A stretch of 36,757 nucleotides of DNA, from positions 1 to 36,757 of the forward strand of contig JAQTZV010000041.1 in the NCBI GenBank assembly GCA_028687585.1, read 5' to 3'. The first letter of the stretch is position 1. Every line of letters starts with the position of its first letter. Source of the stretch: Desulfuromonadaceae bacterium. Its GTDB lineage: Bacteria; Desulfobacterota; Desulfuromonadia; Geobacterales; Pseudopelobacteraceae. The translations under genes were made by a program, and so were the position numbers. The notes beneath the pieces were generated by a model, which saw only the letters and a list, made by a program, of their open reading frames with translations, was not told the origin of the DNA and searched no databases. Of the stretch, positions 17,414 to 25,531 are shown one piece after another.

Positions 17414-19924
17414 ATGGCTGTTGGATCGGGAAAAACTGAAGAGATGCCGGTTGTTACGGACCCCAAGGACTTTGACAGCAAATCCGGCAACTTGTTAGAG
17501 CGGCTGATCTTCAATAATCGCATGGTGGTAATGGTCGCTTGTGTGCTCGTGACCTTGCTGCTGGCTTACCAGACAACGAAGACCGTCTTTAACGCCAGCT
17601 TCGAGAAGATGCTGCCGCAGAGTCATCCCTATATCAAAAACTATCTGGCCAACAAGAAAGATTTGCCGGGCCTGGGCAACTCAATCCGCGTGGTTGTCGA
17701 GAATACCCAGGGTGACATCTTCGACCCGCAGTATTTGGATGTTCTCAGGCAGATCAATGATGATCTCGTTCTTACAACAGGTGTGGATAGGGCCTGGGTG
17801 AAATCTATCTGGACCCCTGCTGTACGTTGGAACGAGGTAACCGAAGAGGGCTTTCAGGGCGGGCCGGTCATGCCGGATAACTTTGACGGCTCGCCGGAGA
17901 AGGTGGCGCAACTCAAACAGAACATAGCCCGTTCCGGTATTGTTGGCAGTCTCCTGGGGACAAACTACAAGTCGGCGTTGGTCTTTGTCCCGCTGCTGGA
18001 CAACGACCCCAATACCGGGAAGCGCCTTGACTACAGCGCCTTCTCCAAAAAAATCGAAGAGAGTATTCGCAAGAAATACGAAGCGACCGCAGCGACTGAT
18101 GGCAAAGGCACCGCCCAGGCGAACGGAAAGATCAAGATCCATATAGTCGGCTTCGCAAAGATGGTGGGTGACCTGATCGACGGGTTAATGCAGGTCATGA
18201 CATACTTCGGCATCGCTGCCCTGATTGCCACGATTGTCATCTTTCTCTACACCCGCTGCATACGGAGTACGGTTCTGGTTATCCTCTGCTCGGTAGTGGC
18301 GGTCATCTGGCAACTGGGTATCGTTGCCACCTTCGGCTACGAACTGGATCCCTACTCGATCCTGGTTCCGTTCCTGGTCTTTGCCATCGGGGTCTCTCAT
18401 GGTGTCCAGAAGATGAACGGTATCATGCAAGACGTGGGGCGCGGCACCCACAAGCAGATTGCGGCACGCTATACATTTCGCAGGTTGTTCGTGGCCGGCC
18501 TGACTGCCCTGATGGCCGATGCGGTCGGTTTTGCCGTCCTTATGATGATCGATATCCCCGTCATCAAGGACCTGGCAATTACCGCAAGTATCGGTGTAGC
18601 CGGGCTGATCGTCACCAACCTGTTGCTCCTGCCGGTATTTCTCTCCTTCACCGGGGTGAGTGCCAAAGCGGCGAGACAGAGTCTGCAGGAGGAGACCGAT
18701 GAGAGTAAGGGCAAAGGAGCCGGCGCAATATGGAGCCTGCTGGACCATTTCACCGAACGGCGCTGGGCGACCCGTGCGTTACTAATATCCGCCGTGCTTG
18801 CGGTGGCCGGCTTTATCGTCAGCCTCAACCTCAAAATCGGCGATCTCGATCCGGGTGCCCCCGAACTGCGACCCAACTCCCGTTACAACAAGGACAATAG
18901 CTATATCACTTCGAATTACTCGCTCTCCAGCGACCAGTTCGCCGTAATCCTGAAGACACCAATTGAGGGAGCCATAAAGTATGAGCCGCTGATCGAGGCT
19001 GATCGACTGGCTTTTGCCCTCAGGCAGGTGCCGGGTGTGCAGGCGACTGTCACCCTGGGCGATTCCATACGGATGGTTACCGCTGGCACCTATGACGGCA
19101 ATCCCAAGTGGTATACCCTCAATCGCAGTCAACAAGTTCTCAATTACGGAGGGCAACAGTCCTGTTTCGACAACCCTGAAATGATTAACAGCACCATATC
19201 AGTCACGCCGGTCATCGCCTATCTGACCGACCACAAAGCGGAAACGTTGACACGGGTATTGACGGTAGCAGAAGAGTTCGTAACCAAGCACAGCACCAAG
19301 GATCGTCAGTTTCTACTTGCAGCCGGTAGTTCCGGGATTGAGGCCGCCACCAACATAGTGGTCAAAGAAGCCAATCGCACCATGCTGCTGTACGTCTACG
19401 GCGCGGTCATAATCCTCTGTTTCATCACCTTCCGCAGCTGGCGGGCGGTAGTCGTAGCGGTACTGCCGCTGATTCTGACCTCGATCCTCTGCGAAGCACT
19501 GATGGTGGTACTCGGTATCGGCGTCAAGGTTGCCACACTGCCGGTTATTGCGCTGGGGGTCGGCATCGGGATCGACTATGCGCTCTACCTGCTCAGTATG
19601 CAGCTCAAGTACCAGCGAGAGGGTCTGCCCCTGGGCGAAGCCTATAAGAAAGCGGTCCAGTTCACCGGCAAGGTGGTTGCTCTGGTCGGCATTACTCTGG
19701 CTGGAGGAGTTATCACCTGGTCACTGTCACCGATCAAGTTCCAGGCAGATATGGGGATACTGCTGACCTTCATGTTTCTCTGGAACATGGTAGGTGCCTT
19801 GGTATTAATCCCGGCCCTTTCTCACTTCCTGCTCAAAGATGTACATGAAACCGTTGAGGAAACCGCAGAGGAAAAAGTCCCGGCGAAAACTGGTATTGTT
19901 CAGATCGCTGTGACAGAGGAGTAG
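17414..19924 (+). CDS. RND-superfamily (MMPL/HAE type) transporter
   Basis: 836-residue inner-membrane protein. One helix near residue 40 (MVVMVACVLVTLLLAY) is followed by a large periplasmic domain. A bundle of about five helices starts near 258 (GIAALIATIVIFLY) with the sterol-sensing-like segment, a second periplasmic loop lies near 490-650, and a second helix bundle follows (RTMLLYVYGAVIILCF and ALGVGIGIDYALYLLSMQL). The GVGIGIDYALYL motif is typical of MMPL/RND helix 4/10. Proton-driven export or import of a hydrophobic compound is expected, with the DUF1329 and DUF1302 proteins as partners. An RND gene set beside p-ethylphenol genes in Aromatoleum aromaticum has been described as a solvent-stress efflux system, a useful parallel. 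Only 3 bp separate it from the next gene. Confidence 0.9.
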   Translation: MAVGSGKTEEMPVVTDPKDFDSKSGNLLERLIFNNRMVVMVACVLVTLLLAYQTTKTVFNASFEKMLPQSHPYIKNYLANKKDLPGLGNSIRVVVENTQGDIFDPQYLDVLRQINDDLVLTTGVDRAWVKSIWTPAVRWNEVTEEGFQGGPVMPDNFDGSPEKVAQLKQNIARSGIVGSLLGTNYKSALVFVPLLDNDPNTGKRLDYSAFSKKIEESIRKKYEATAATDGKGTAQANGKIKIHIVGFAKMVGDLIDGLMQVMTYFGIAALIATIVIFLYTRCIRSTVLVILCSVVAVIWQLGIVATFGYELDPYSILVPFLVFAIGVSHGVQKMNGIMQDVGRGTHKQIAARYTFRRLFVAGLTALMADAVGFAVLMMIDIPVIKDLAITASIGVAGLIVTNLLLLPVFLSFTGVSAKAARQSLQEETDESKGKGAGAIWSLLDHFTERRWATRALLISAVLAVAGFIVSLNLKIGDLDPGAPELRPNSRYNKDNSYITSNYSLSSDQFAVILKTPIEGAIKYEPLIEADRLAFALRQVPGVQATVTLGDSIRMVTAGTYDGNPKWYTLNRSQQVLNYGGQQSCFDNPEMINSTISVTPVIAYLTDHKAETLTRVLTVAEEFVTKHSTKDRQFLLAAGSSGIEAATNIVVKEANRTMLLYVYGAVIILCFITFRSWRAVVVAVLPLILTSILCEALMVVLGIGVKVATLPVIALGVGIGIDYALYLLSMQLKYQREGLPLGEAYKKAVQFTGKVVALVGITLAGGVITWSLSPIKFQADMGILLTFMFLWNMVGALVLIPALSHFLLKDVHETVEETAEEKVPAKTGIVQIAVTEE

Positions 19925-19927
19925 AAC

Positions 19928-21772
19928 ATGAGCGACTTCACCGGAAAATATCAGGTAAAAATTCTGGGTATCGACGATTATCAGGCTCTGGTGGCATGTC
20001 AAAGTGCGTGCCCTCTGGCAACCGATACCAAGAGGTACGTACGTGCCATTTCCGTGGGTGATTACGAAAAAGCCTACCTCATCGCCCGTCAGACAAACCC
20101 GCTTGTTTCCGTCTGCAGCCGTGTCTGCACCGCCCCCTGCGAGAAGACCTGCCGCAAAACCGGTGAAGGCAACCCGGTAGACATTCGTGCCTTGAAGCGC
20201 TTTGCCTGCGACCGTAACGGTGTTGCTTCACCCATTTCTGTAATGAAACGGCTCGATCAGTACTCGCAACGGGATCAGTGGATGAGCGACCGGACCGGCA
20301 ACCACATCCTGACCATGTCACGGTTCAGAAGCGCCAAAAATGAAAAAGCGGGCTCTCAAAAACCTCCCGCCCGGGTTGCCATAGTCGGTTCCGGACCGAC
20401 CGGCTTAACTGCCGCTCACGATCTTGCCGTGCTCGGCTACCAGGTTGTGATTTATGAGGCGGCTCCTCTGCCTGGCGGCATGTTGAGAACAGGGATTCCG
20501 GCCTTTCGCTTGCCGAAGGAAATACTCCAGCAGGAGATCGAGGCCATTCTTGAGCTGGGAGTGGATCTTAAGTTGAACAGTCCAGTCGGAGGAGATCTGA
20601 CACTGGCCAACCTTCGAGAGCAGGGGTACGAAGCCGTATTTATAACCATTGGCCTTCAGGATCCCATGGTACTTGATCTGAAAGGAACCGATCTGAAGGG
20701 AGTTTACCACGGGATAGATTACGTGCGGGACCATGAGAAAATCTCGTTAGGGAAGCGCTGTCTTGTCATCGGGGGGGGCGGAGTGGCAATAGACTGTGCC
20801 CAGCATGCCGTACGCCAGGGGGCCGAACAGGTAATGATCGCCTGTCTAGAGTCCTGGGAAACCATGCCCGCAAGCCTGTCAGAAAAAGAAGACGCCCAGG
20901 AAGAAGGTATCACCTTTCATCCTTCCTTGGGCCCGCAGCGTATCGTAGGAAAGGAAGGTCGTGTAACCGGGATCGAGTTTTTGAAAGTGGCATCGGTCTT
21001 CGATAGCGAGGGAAAGTTCAGTCCCACCTACGTCCCGGACAGCACAACCATCCTGGAAGTCGACTCTGTCATACTCGCTGTAGGCCAATCGTCAACCATA
21101 CCGTCCCTCTCGGGACTGGAAGGACTTGACATCACCCCCGCCGGTCTGATTCGCGCGGACGAAGATATGTCCACCAACCTTCCCGGCGTCTTTGCCGGCG
21201 GAGATGTGCGCTGGCGTTTCGCCAGGAACGCAACTGATGCCATCGCTGACGGGCAACGTGCCGCTCGCGCAATCCATGGATACCTGCGCGGCAAAAAGTT
21301 GCATATCAAAAAGAAAGGCTACATGAGGCCAGTGGCGCCGGACTTCACGAATACCCGTTGTGAAACGATACCTCCGGTGAAGATCCCGAAACGGGCCGCC
21401 GACGAGAGAATCAAGACTCGGGAAGAGATCACCATCGGCTTTGATGAAGCCCAGGCACGCGAGCAGGCCGCCAGATGCCGACAGTGCAGCATCCAGACCG
21501 TATTTGACCGGTCGCGCTGTATCCTGTGTGGAACCTGCGCAGAGACCTGCGTCTACGGTGCCCTTAAATTGGTCCGACTCGCAGATATCCAGGGTGATAC
21601 AAATCTAGAAAAGTTAACCGGTACGCTGGCACGGATGTCGCCCCGGAACAAGGGGATGACCGCCATCATCAAGGACGAGAGCCGTTGCGTCAACTGCGGC
21701 ATGTGCGCCCGTCGCTGTCCAACGGGAGCAATAACAATGGCAGAATTTTACAGTCAGGAAGAATGGGAATAA
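19928..21772 (+). CDS. GltD-like FAD/NAD(P) iron-sulfur oxidoreductase
   Basis: 614-residue cytosolic protein in three parts. An N-terminal Fer4_20-type cluster domain has cysteines in CQSACPLAT and CSRVCTAPCEKTC near residues 24-80. The glutamate-synthase-beta-like core has an FAD motif VGSGPTGLTAAHDL near 155 and a second dinucleotide motif VIGGGGVAIDCA near 280. The C-terminal ferredoxin-like domain carries CILCGTCAETC and CVNCGMCARRCPTGAI, two [4Fe-4S] sites. Such proteins pass electrons between NAD(P)H and ferredoxin or quinone-linked partners. It starts 3 bp after the transporter and directly precedes cytochrome b. A comparable subunit occurs in Rieske/cytochrome b complexes of anammox bacteria, where coupling of quinol oxidation to NAD(P) reduction has been proposed. 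No signal peptide is visible. It is unlikely to be true glutamate synthase, since no GltB gene is present. Confidence 0.85.
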   Translation: MSDFTGKYQVKILGIDDYQALVACQSACPLATDTKRYVRAISVGDYEKAYLIARQTNPLVSVCSRVCTAPCEKTCRKTGEGNPVDIRALKRFACDRNGVASPISVMKRLDQYSQRDQWMSDRTGNHILTMSRFRSAKNEKAGSQKPPARVAIVGSGPTGLTAAHDLAVLGYQVVIYEAAPLPGGMLRTGIPAFRLPKEILQQEIEAILELGVDLKLNSPVGGDLTLANLREQGYEAVFITIGLQDPMVLDLKGTDLKGVYHGIDYVRDHEKISLGKRCLVIGGGGVAIDCAQHAVRQGAEQVMIACLESWETMPASLSEKEDAQEEGITFHPSLGPQRIVGKEGRVTGIEFLKVASVFDSEGKFSPTYVPDSTTILEVDSVILAVGQSSTIPSLSGLEGLDITPAGLIRADEDMSTNLPGVFAGGDVRWRFARNATDAIADGQRAARAIHGYLRGKKLHIKKKGYMRPVAPDFTNTRCETIPPVKIPKRAADERIKTREEITIGFDEAQAREQAARCRQCSIQTVFDRSRCILCGTCAETCVYGALKLVRLADIQGDTNLEKLTGTLARMSPRNKGMTAIIKDESRCVNCGMCARRCPTGAITMAEFYSQEEWE

Positions 21773-21829
21773 TACACGTAATTTCGATTACAAACCAAAG
21801 ATGACATCACGGGTACGTGGAGATTATTT

Positions 21830-22579
21830 ATGAGTGAATCAGCAGGCAGTTTCAGAGAATCCATCAGTCAGCTTCCCAGGAACATCAAGGAGTCCGTTTT
21901 CAGGCCGGAAGAAGGAACTCCCGAGCAGGAAAGGGCCGCCGCCATATTCGGCAACGTCTTCCTGCATCTGCATTCGGTCAGGGTCCACATCAACTCCCTG
22001 CGCGCAGCCTATACCTTCGGCCTGGGACTGATCTCCTTCTTCCTGTTTCTGCTTCTAACAGTTTCCGGGATCCTGCTGATGTTCTATTACACCCCGTCCA
22101 CCCAGCTGGCCTATCGCAACATGAAAGACCTTGAGTACGTGGTCTCCTTCGGGATAGTACTGCGTAATGTCCACCGCTGGTCGGCCCATGCCATGGTCGC
22201 CTTTGTCTTCCTGCATATGTGCCGGGTCTTTTACACAGGCTCCTACAAGGCCCCCCGGGAATTCAACTGGGTCATCGGGGTTTGCCTGCTGCTATTAACC
22301 CTCTTTCTCAGTTTTACCGGATACCTGCTCCCCTGGGATCAACTTGCCTTCTGGGCGATCACTGTCGGGTCCAACATAGCCGCCTATATGCCTTGGATCG
22401 GAGATAACGTGCGCTTCCTGATACTTGGGGGCAATGAAGTCGGGCAGATGGCGCTTTTGCGATTCTACGTGCTGCATGTTGCGCTGCTGCCGCTTGTTGC
22501 TGCCATCTTGCTGGCGGTCCACTTCTGGAGAATTCGCAAAGATGGCGGACTGTCTCGGCCGCAGGATCAATCTGATTAA
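21830..22579 (+). CDS. Cytochrome b (b6-like) N-terminal subunit of a bc-type complex
   Basis: 249 residues with a polar leader of about 55 residues and four membrane helices. Bis-histidine ligands for two b hemes are visible: His115 and His129 in helix B (RNVHRW and FLHMCR) and His216 and His231 in helix D (YVLHVA and AVHFW), with the correct 14 and 15 residue spacings. The segment SFTGYLLPWDQLAFWA near 161-176 is the usual cd-loop/Qo region. Helix A has no cysteine, so a b6f-type heme c_n seems absent. The gene is split from the C-terminal half, as in b6f and many anaerobes. It would be the quinol-oxidising or quinone-reducing core of the complex that receives or supplies electrons for the PCMH system. 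GGAG lies 7 bp before the ATG. Confidence 0.93.
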   Translation: MSESAGSFRESISQLPRNIKESVFRPEEGTPEQERAAAIFGNVFLHLHSVRVHINSLRAAYTFGLGLISFFLFLLLTVSGILLMFYYTPSTQLAYRNMKDLEYVVSFGIVLRNVHRWSAHAMVAFVFLHMCRVFYTGSYKAPREFNWVIGVCLLLLTLFLSFTGYLLPWDQLAFWAITVGSNIAAYMPWIGDNVRFLILGGNEVGQMALLRFYVLHVALLPLVAAILLAVHFWRIRKDGGLSRPQDQSD

Positions 22580-22593
22580 CACTGAATATAAAT

Positions 22594-22615
22594 CCCCTCC
22601 CGTCAAGGAAGGGGG
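22594..22615 (+). other. Intercistronic hairpin between the cytochrome b halves
   Basis: CCCCTCC and GGAAGGGGG pair with a small bulge around a CGTCAA loop in the 70-base gap. There is no T-run. It may influence mRNA processing or spacing; evidence is only the complementarity. Confidence 0.35.
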
Positions 22616-22649
22616 AAGTGATAAAGCTATGACCGAGGAGGAATAAACC

Positions 22650-23168
22650 ATGCCGCACGAAAAAGAAGAAATCTTTCCGCGAGACCCCAATAAGACCTAC
22701 TCCCTGATGACCATCGTCGACGGGGACTCCTTCCAGGTCGAGCATGGTCCCGACGACACCCTGCAGAGCTGGCCGCACCTGATGGTGCGTGAATTGCTGC
22801 TGTTCCTGCTGGTCTTCGTCGTTATCCTGGGGGTTTCCCTGCTCTTCAACGCGCCCTTGGAAGAGGCGGCCAACCCGCTGCACTCGACCAACCCGGCCAA
22901 GGCCCCCTGGTATTTCGTCGGCATCCAGGAACTTGTCAGCTATTCGGCCTTTCTGGGCGGCATCGTCGCCCCGGTGCTGATCGTGCTGTCCCTGCTGCTG
23001 CTGCCCTACATTGACCGCAATCCGAAAGGGGTCGGTGTCTGGTTCTCTCCGGATCGTAAAATCGCCACCCTGCTGTTTACCCTGTTTGTGATTGCCATGG
23101 TCGTACTGATCCTGATCGGGCAGTTTGTCCGCGGACCGAACTGGGGCCTGTACTGGCCTTGGATGTAA
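22650..23168 (+). CDS. Cytochrome b C-terminal subunit (subunit IV-like)
   Basis: 172 residues with three hydrophobic helices (near 47-66, 100-122 and 138-160), matching the C-terminal half of cytochrome b or b6f subunit IV. The Qo-site motif PEWY appears here as KAPWYFVG, so the usual glutamate is replaced by proline. Such variants occur in some anaerobe complexes and can change proton handling at the quinol site. AGGAGG sits 8 bp before the ATG. It works with the preceding b6-like subunit and the following Rieske protein in the membrane. Confidence 0.9.
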   Translation: MPHEKEEIFPRDPNKTYSLMTIVDGDSFQVEHGPDDTLQSWPHLMVRELLLFLLVFVVILGVSLLFNAPLEEAANPLHSTNPAKAPWYFVGIQELVSYSAFLGGIVAPVLIVLSLLLLPYIDRNPKGVGVWFSPDRKIATLLFTLFVIAMVVLILIGQFVRGPNWGLYWPWM

Positions 23169-23203
23169 CAGCTTTTTGAATCAGTCTTGAAAGGAGAAGG
23201 TAT

Positions 23204-23719
23204 ATGGATATGGAAAACAGTGCCGGCACCATGACCCAGGCCGCATCAATCGATGAAACGGTCAACGAAGATCGCCGGAACTTTGTCAAAAAGCTGAGTT
23301 TGACTGCTCTGGTCGTCGGTGTCGGAGGTGCGGTGGTTGAATGCGGCCGTTTCCTGAAGCCCAACGTCCTGTACGAACCGTCACGAGTGTTCAAGGTCGG
23401 CGAGGTCAACCAGTTCCCCTTCGGCAGCCGCACGGTAATCGAAGGCAAAGGGGTTGAGATCGTCAGGGAGAAGGATGGCGTCTACGCCATCTCCCTGGTC
23501 TGCACCCATCTGGGATGCCTGCTGAAACCCGTGCTTAACGACCAGGAGATCGGTTATTCCTGTCCCTGCCACGGCTCCAATTTCTCCCCCAGGGGCGATG
23601 TGCTGGGCGGGCCGGCCCCCCGGGCGCTCCCCTGGTACGATGTCTACATGGACAACACGGGCAATCTGGTGGTGGATGCATCCAAGGAAAACCAGAAACG
23701 GACTAAACTCGTCGTCTAA
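23204..23719 (+). CDS. Rieske [2Fe-2S] iron-sulfur protein of the bc-type complex
   Basis: 171 residues. The N-terminus has a twin-arginine-like stretch EDRRNFVKK followed by one hydrophobic helix (about residues 31-46), which acts as membrane anchor and export signal. Cluster ligands are Cys100 and His102 in CTHLGC and Cys120 and His123 in CPCHGSNF; Cys105 and Cys122 form the stabilising disulfide. GPAPRALPWYDV near 136 is the usual proline-rich loop. The protein accepts one electron from quinol at the Qo site and passes it to a c-type cytochrome, here probably the next gene product. AAGGAGAAGG precedes ATG 23204; a second in-frame ATG two codons later is also possible. Confidence 0.95.
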   Translation: MDMENSAGTMTQAASIDETVNEDRRNFVKKLSLTALVVGVGGAVVECGRFLKPNVLYEPSRVFKVGEVNQFPFGSRTVIEGKGVEIVREKDGVYAISLVCTHLGCLLKPVLNDQEIGYSCPCHGSNFSPRGDVLGGPAPRALPWYDVYMDNTGNLVVDASKENQKRTKLVV

Positions 23720-23749
23720 TGCGAATGAAAACCTATGGAGGATAAGCAG

Positions 23750-24667
23750 ATGGAAAAAGCAGCATTGCGCAAACTCACATCACTCTGCGTCATCTGCGGA
23801 GTGGCCGGTATTGCCCTTTTGGGCATAATGGAGTTCCGCGACGGGAAGCGGGAATGGAAGCATTTCCAGATCGAATACAAGGAACTGCTCCTGAAAAAGA
23901 TCAGCCGTGACCGCAACCCGGCCTTCTATGAGAGGGTGCTGGGGATGAAGCCAGAAATCAAACAAATCGTCATCGATGACTGGGGGGCGGTTGACCGCTG
24001 CGTTTCCTGCCACCTGGGGATCGACGATCCGCTCTTTGCCGATACCAAGCAGCCGTTTCGGACCCATCCCCGACCGGAACTGCTCAAGTTCCATCCGGTG
24101 GAGAAGTACGGCTGCACCATCTGTCATGGCGGCCAGGACCTGTCCACTACCTATCAGGGCGCCGCCCACAAAACCATCGCCCACTGGCCGGTTCCCATGG
24201 TGGAGAAGGGGCTGATCCAGTCGCGCTGCGGTCTCTGCCACAAGGACTTTGCTGCCATCGGCGCCGACAAGCTGGTCAAGGGACGCGAGATCTACAAAGA
24301 GATGCACTGCGCCGGCTGCCACGTCATCAACCGCCAGGGGGGTGCTGTTGGTCCCGAATTGAGCGCCTTTGCCGACAAGGACCCCGGTGCATTCTCCTAT
24401 GCCGCCCTGGAGGGCAACCACTCCAAACAGAACTGGGTGGTCGAGCATTTCAAGAACCCGCAGAAGGTAACATCCGGTTCTCCCATGCATCTGCCTGCCT
24501 TGAACGAATACCAGATTGAATGTCTGTCGAGCTATGTGTTGAGTCTGAGCCAGCGAGATTTCCCGCGGCAGTATGTGCCCAAGCTGCGTCCTGACTTTGA
24601 ACCGCCCAAGATGGATGTGGTCGTACCGGAAGCGGAACTGTCAAATCCGGATGATGACGTAAAGTAG
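23750..24667 (+). CDS. Membrane-anchored tetraheme cytochrome c
   Basis: 305 residues with an uncleaved-looking N-terminal helix (SLCVICGVAGIALLGIM) and four CxxCH heme sites: CVSCH (23999-24013), CTICH (24113-24127), CGLCH (24227-24241) and CAGCH (24308-24322). The last site sits in a mono-heme-cytochrome-like domain with the MHLPAL segment offering a methionine ligand. The position right after the Rieske gene suggests it replaces cytochrome c1 and links the bc-type complex to the periplasmic PCMH cytochrome. The ATG at 23750 was chosen because GGAGG lies 8 bp upstream. An in-frame ATG at 23735 overlaps that ribosome site and is less likely. Confidence 0.92.
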   Translation: MEKAALRKLTSLCVICGVAGIALLGIMEFRDGKREWKHFQIEYKELLLKKISRDRNPAFYERVLGMKPEIKQIVIDDWGAVDRCVSCHLGIDDPLFADTKQPFRTHPRPELLKFHPVEKYGCTICHGGQDLSTTYQGAAHKTIAHWPVPMVEKGLIQSRCGLCHKDFAAIGADKLVKGREIYKEMHCAGCHVINRQGGAVGPELSAFADKDPGAFSYAALEGNHSKQNWVVEHFKNPQKVTSGSPMHLPALNEYQIECLSSYVLSLSQRDFPRQYVPKLRPDFEPPKMDVVVPEAELSNPDDDVK

Positions 24668-24721
24668 CGGATTTGCAGGATTAAAGAGGCAACGGGATAT
24701 CTTTCCATGAGGAGTGAGAGA

Positions 24722-25102
24722 ATGAAACGTAAAACAATAAACATATGTGCTGTCGCTGCTGTTCTGGGGTTGCTGACGGGAAGCGGAGTCCAGGCTCAGG
24801 AACCGCCGAAAATGCCGTACGACTTCGCCATGTACTGCCTGATGTGCCACAAGGAGGGCGTACAGATCGGACCTCCTGGCATCTTCGACATGATATCCAA
24901 GAGTGGTAACCCGCTGCACGAACAGTATGTCCGTAATAACGTGCGATTCGGGCTGAATGCCATGCCGGCTTTCAGGATTTCTGAGATAAGCCCCAAAGGG
25001 TTGAACTCTATAGTTACCTACCTGAAAGCTGTGGCCACTTATCGTAAAACAAATCCCGCTTACAAGCCGGCACCGGTTGAAGAAGGAGGGGGCAAAAAAT
25101 GA
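24722..25102 (+). CDS. pchC: p-Cresol methylhydroxylase cytochrome c subunit
   Basis: 126 residues with a cleavable signal peptide (MKRKTINICAVAAVLG up to VQAQ, about residue 26). It has one heme site CLMCH followed by KEGVQIGPP, and a distal methionine in NAMPAFR. Size and pattern fit the small cytochrome subunit (beta) of PCMH, which takes electrons one at a time from the flavin of the large subunit in the periplasm. It precedes pchX- and pchF-like genes in the order C-X-F known from Pseudomonas putida. The ATG at 24722 follows GAGGAGTGAGAG; the ATG at 24707 overlaps that site. The gene overlaps the next by 4 bp. Confidence 0.88.
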   Translation: MKRKTINICAVAAVLGLLTGSGVQAQEPPKMPYDFAMYCLMCHKEGVQIGPPGIFDMISKSGNPLHEQYVRNNVRFGLNAMPAFRISEISPKGLNSIVTYLKAVATYRKTNPAYKPAPVEEGGGKK

Positions 25103-25515
25103 TGGAGACCGGAAGAAGAGGTTTTTTTAAAAGCATATTTGCTGCGGGAGCAGCCCTGGTGGCATCAGGGGCTGCCGTTGCACCCCGCCCGGCACAGGCT
25201 TCCGCCCAGACACAGATTACCGGGGTATGTCTTTTTGTTCCCAGTCTGGGGAGAGCGAGCGAGTTTGTTGATCTGATGAACACAAATGCTCCCGGCAACT
25301 GGACAGTTCATGCGCTGCATGGCTCGCTGATTGAGCACTATTTTACCACCCGAAACCTGTTTGAAGAAGCCCGGGGCAGCGCCAATACGTTTGTTGGCGT
25401 GGTGGACCCTGCGACCTTTGCAATTGTCCATGAAGCGATTGTCGATAGCGGCGGTAGTTTCCATTACATAACCCACGAAGACCGTAACCGGGTTACATTT
25501 TCTGCACAGCTGTAA
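25099..25515 (+). CDS. Tat-signal protein in the pchX position
   Basis: 138 residues that begin with a twin-arginine signal: GRRGFFKS then a hydrophobic stretch AAGAALVASGAAVA and cleavage near AQASAQ (about residue 37). The mature part of about 100 residues has no heme or cofactor motif and no family I can name with certainty. It occupies the place of pchX, the gene of unknown function between pchC and pchF in the P. putida p-cresol cluster. The flavoprotein genes that follow lack any signal peptide, yet PCMH acts outside the cytoplasm. One attractive role is therefore to carry the folded FAD subunit through the Tat system in complex. It may also be a structural subunit. ATGA overlap with pchC implies coupled translation. 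Confidence 0.7.
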   Translation: MMETGRRGFFKSIFAAGAALVASGAAVAPRPAQASAQTQITGVCLFVPSLGRASEFVDLMNTNAPGNWTVHALHGSLIEHYFTTRNLFEEARGSANTFVGVVDPATFAIVHEAIVDSGGSFHYITHEDRNRVTFSAQL

Positions 25516-25531
25516 CTGAGGAGGAGTGGAT

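Noticed and set aside
19928..21772. Annotation as glutamate synthase small subunit
   Set aside because: No large subunit is present. The extra C-terminal ferredoxin-like domain and the cytochrome b neighbours point to an electron-transfer role.
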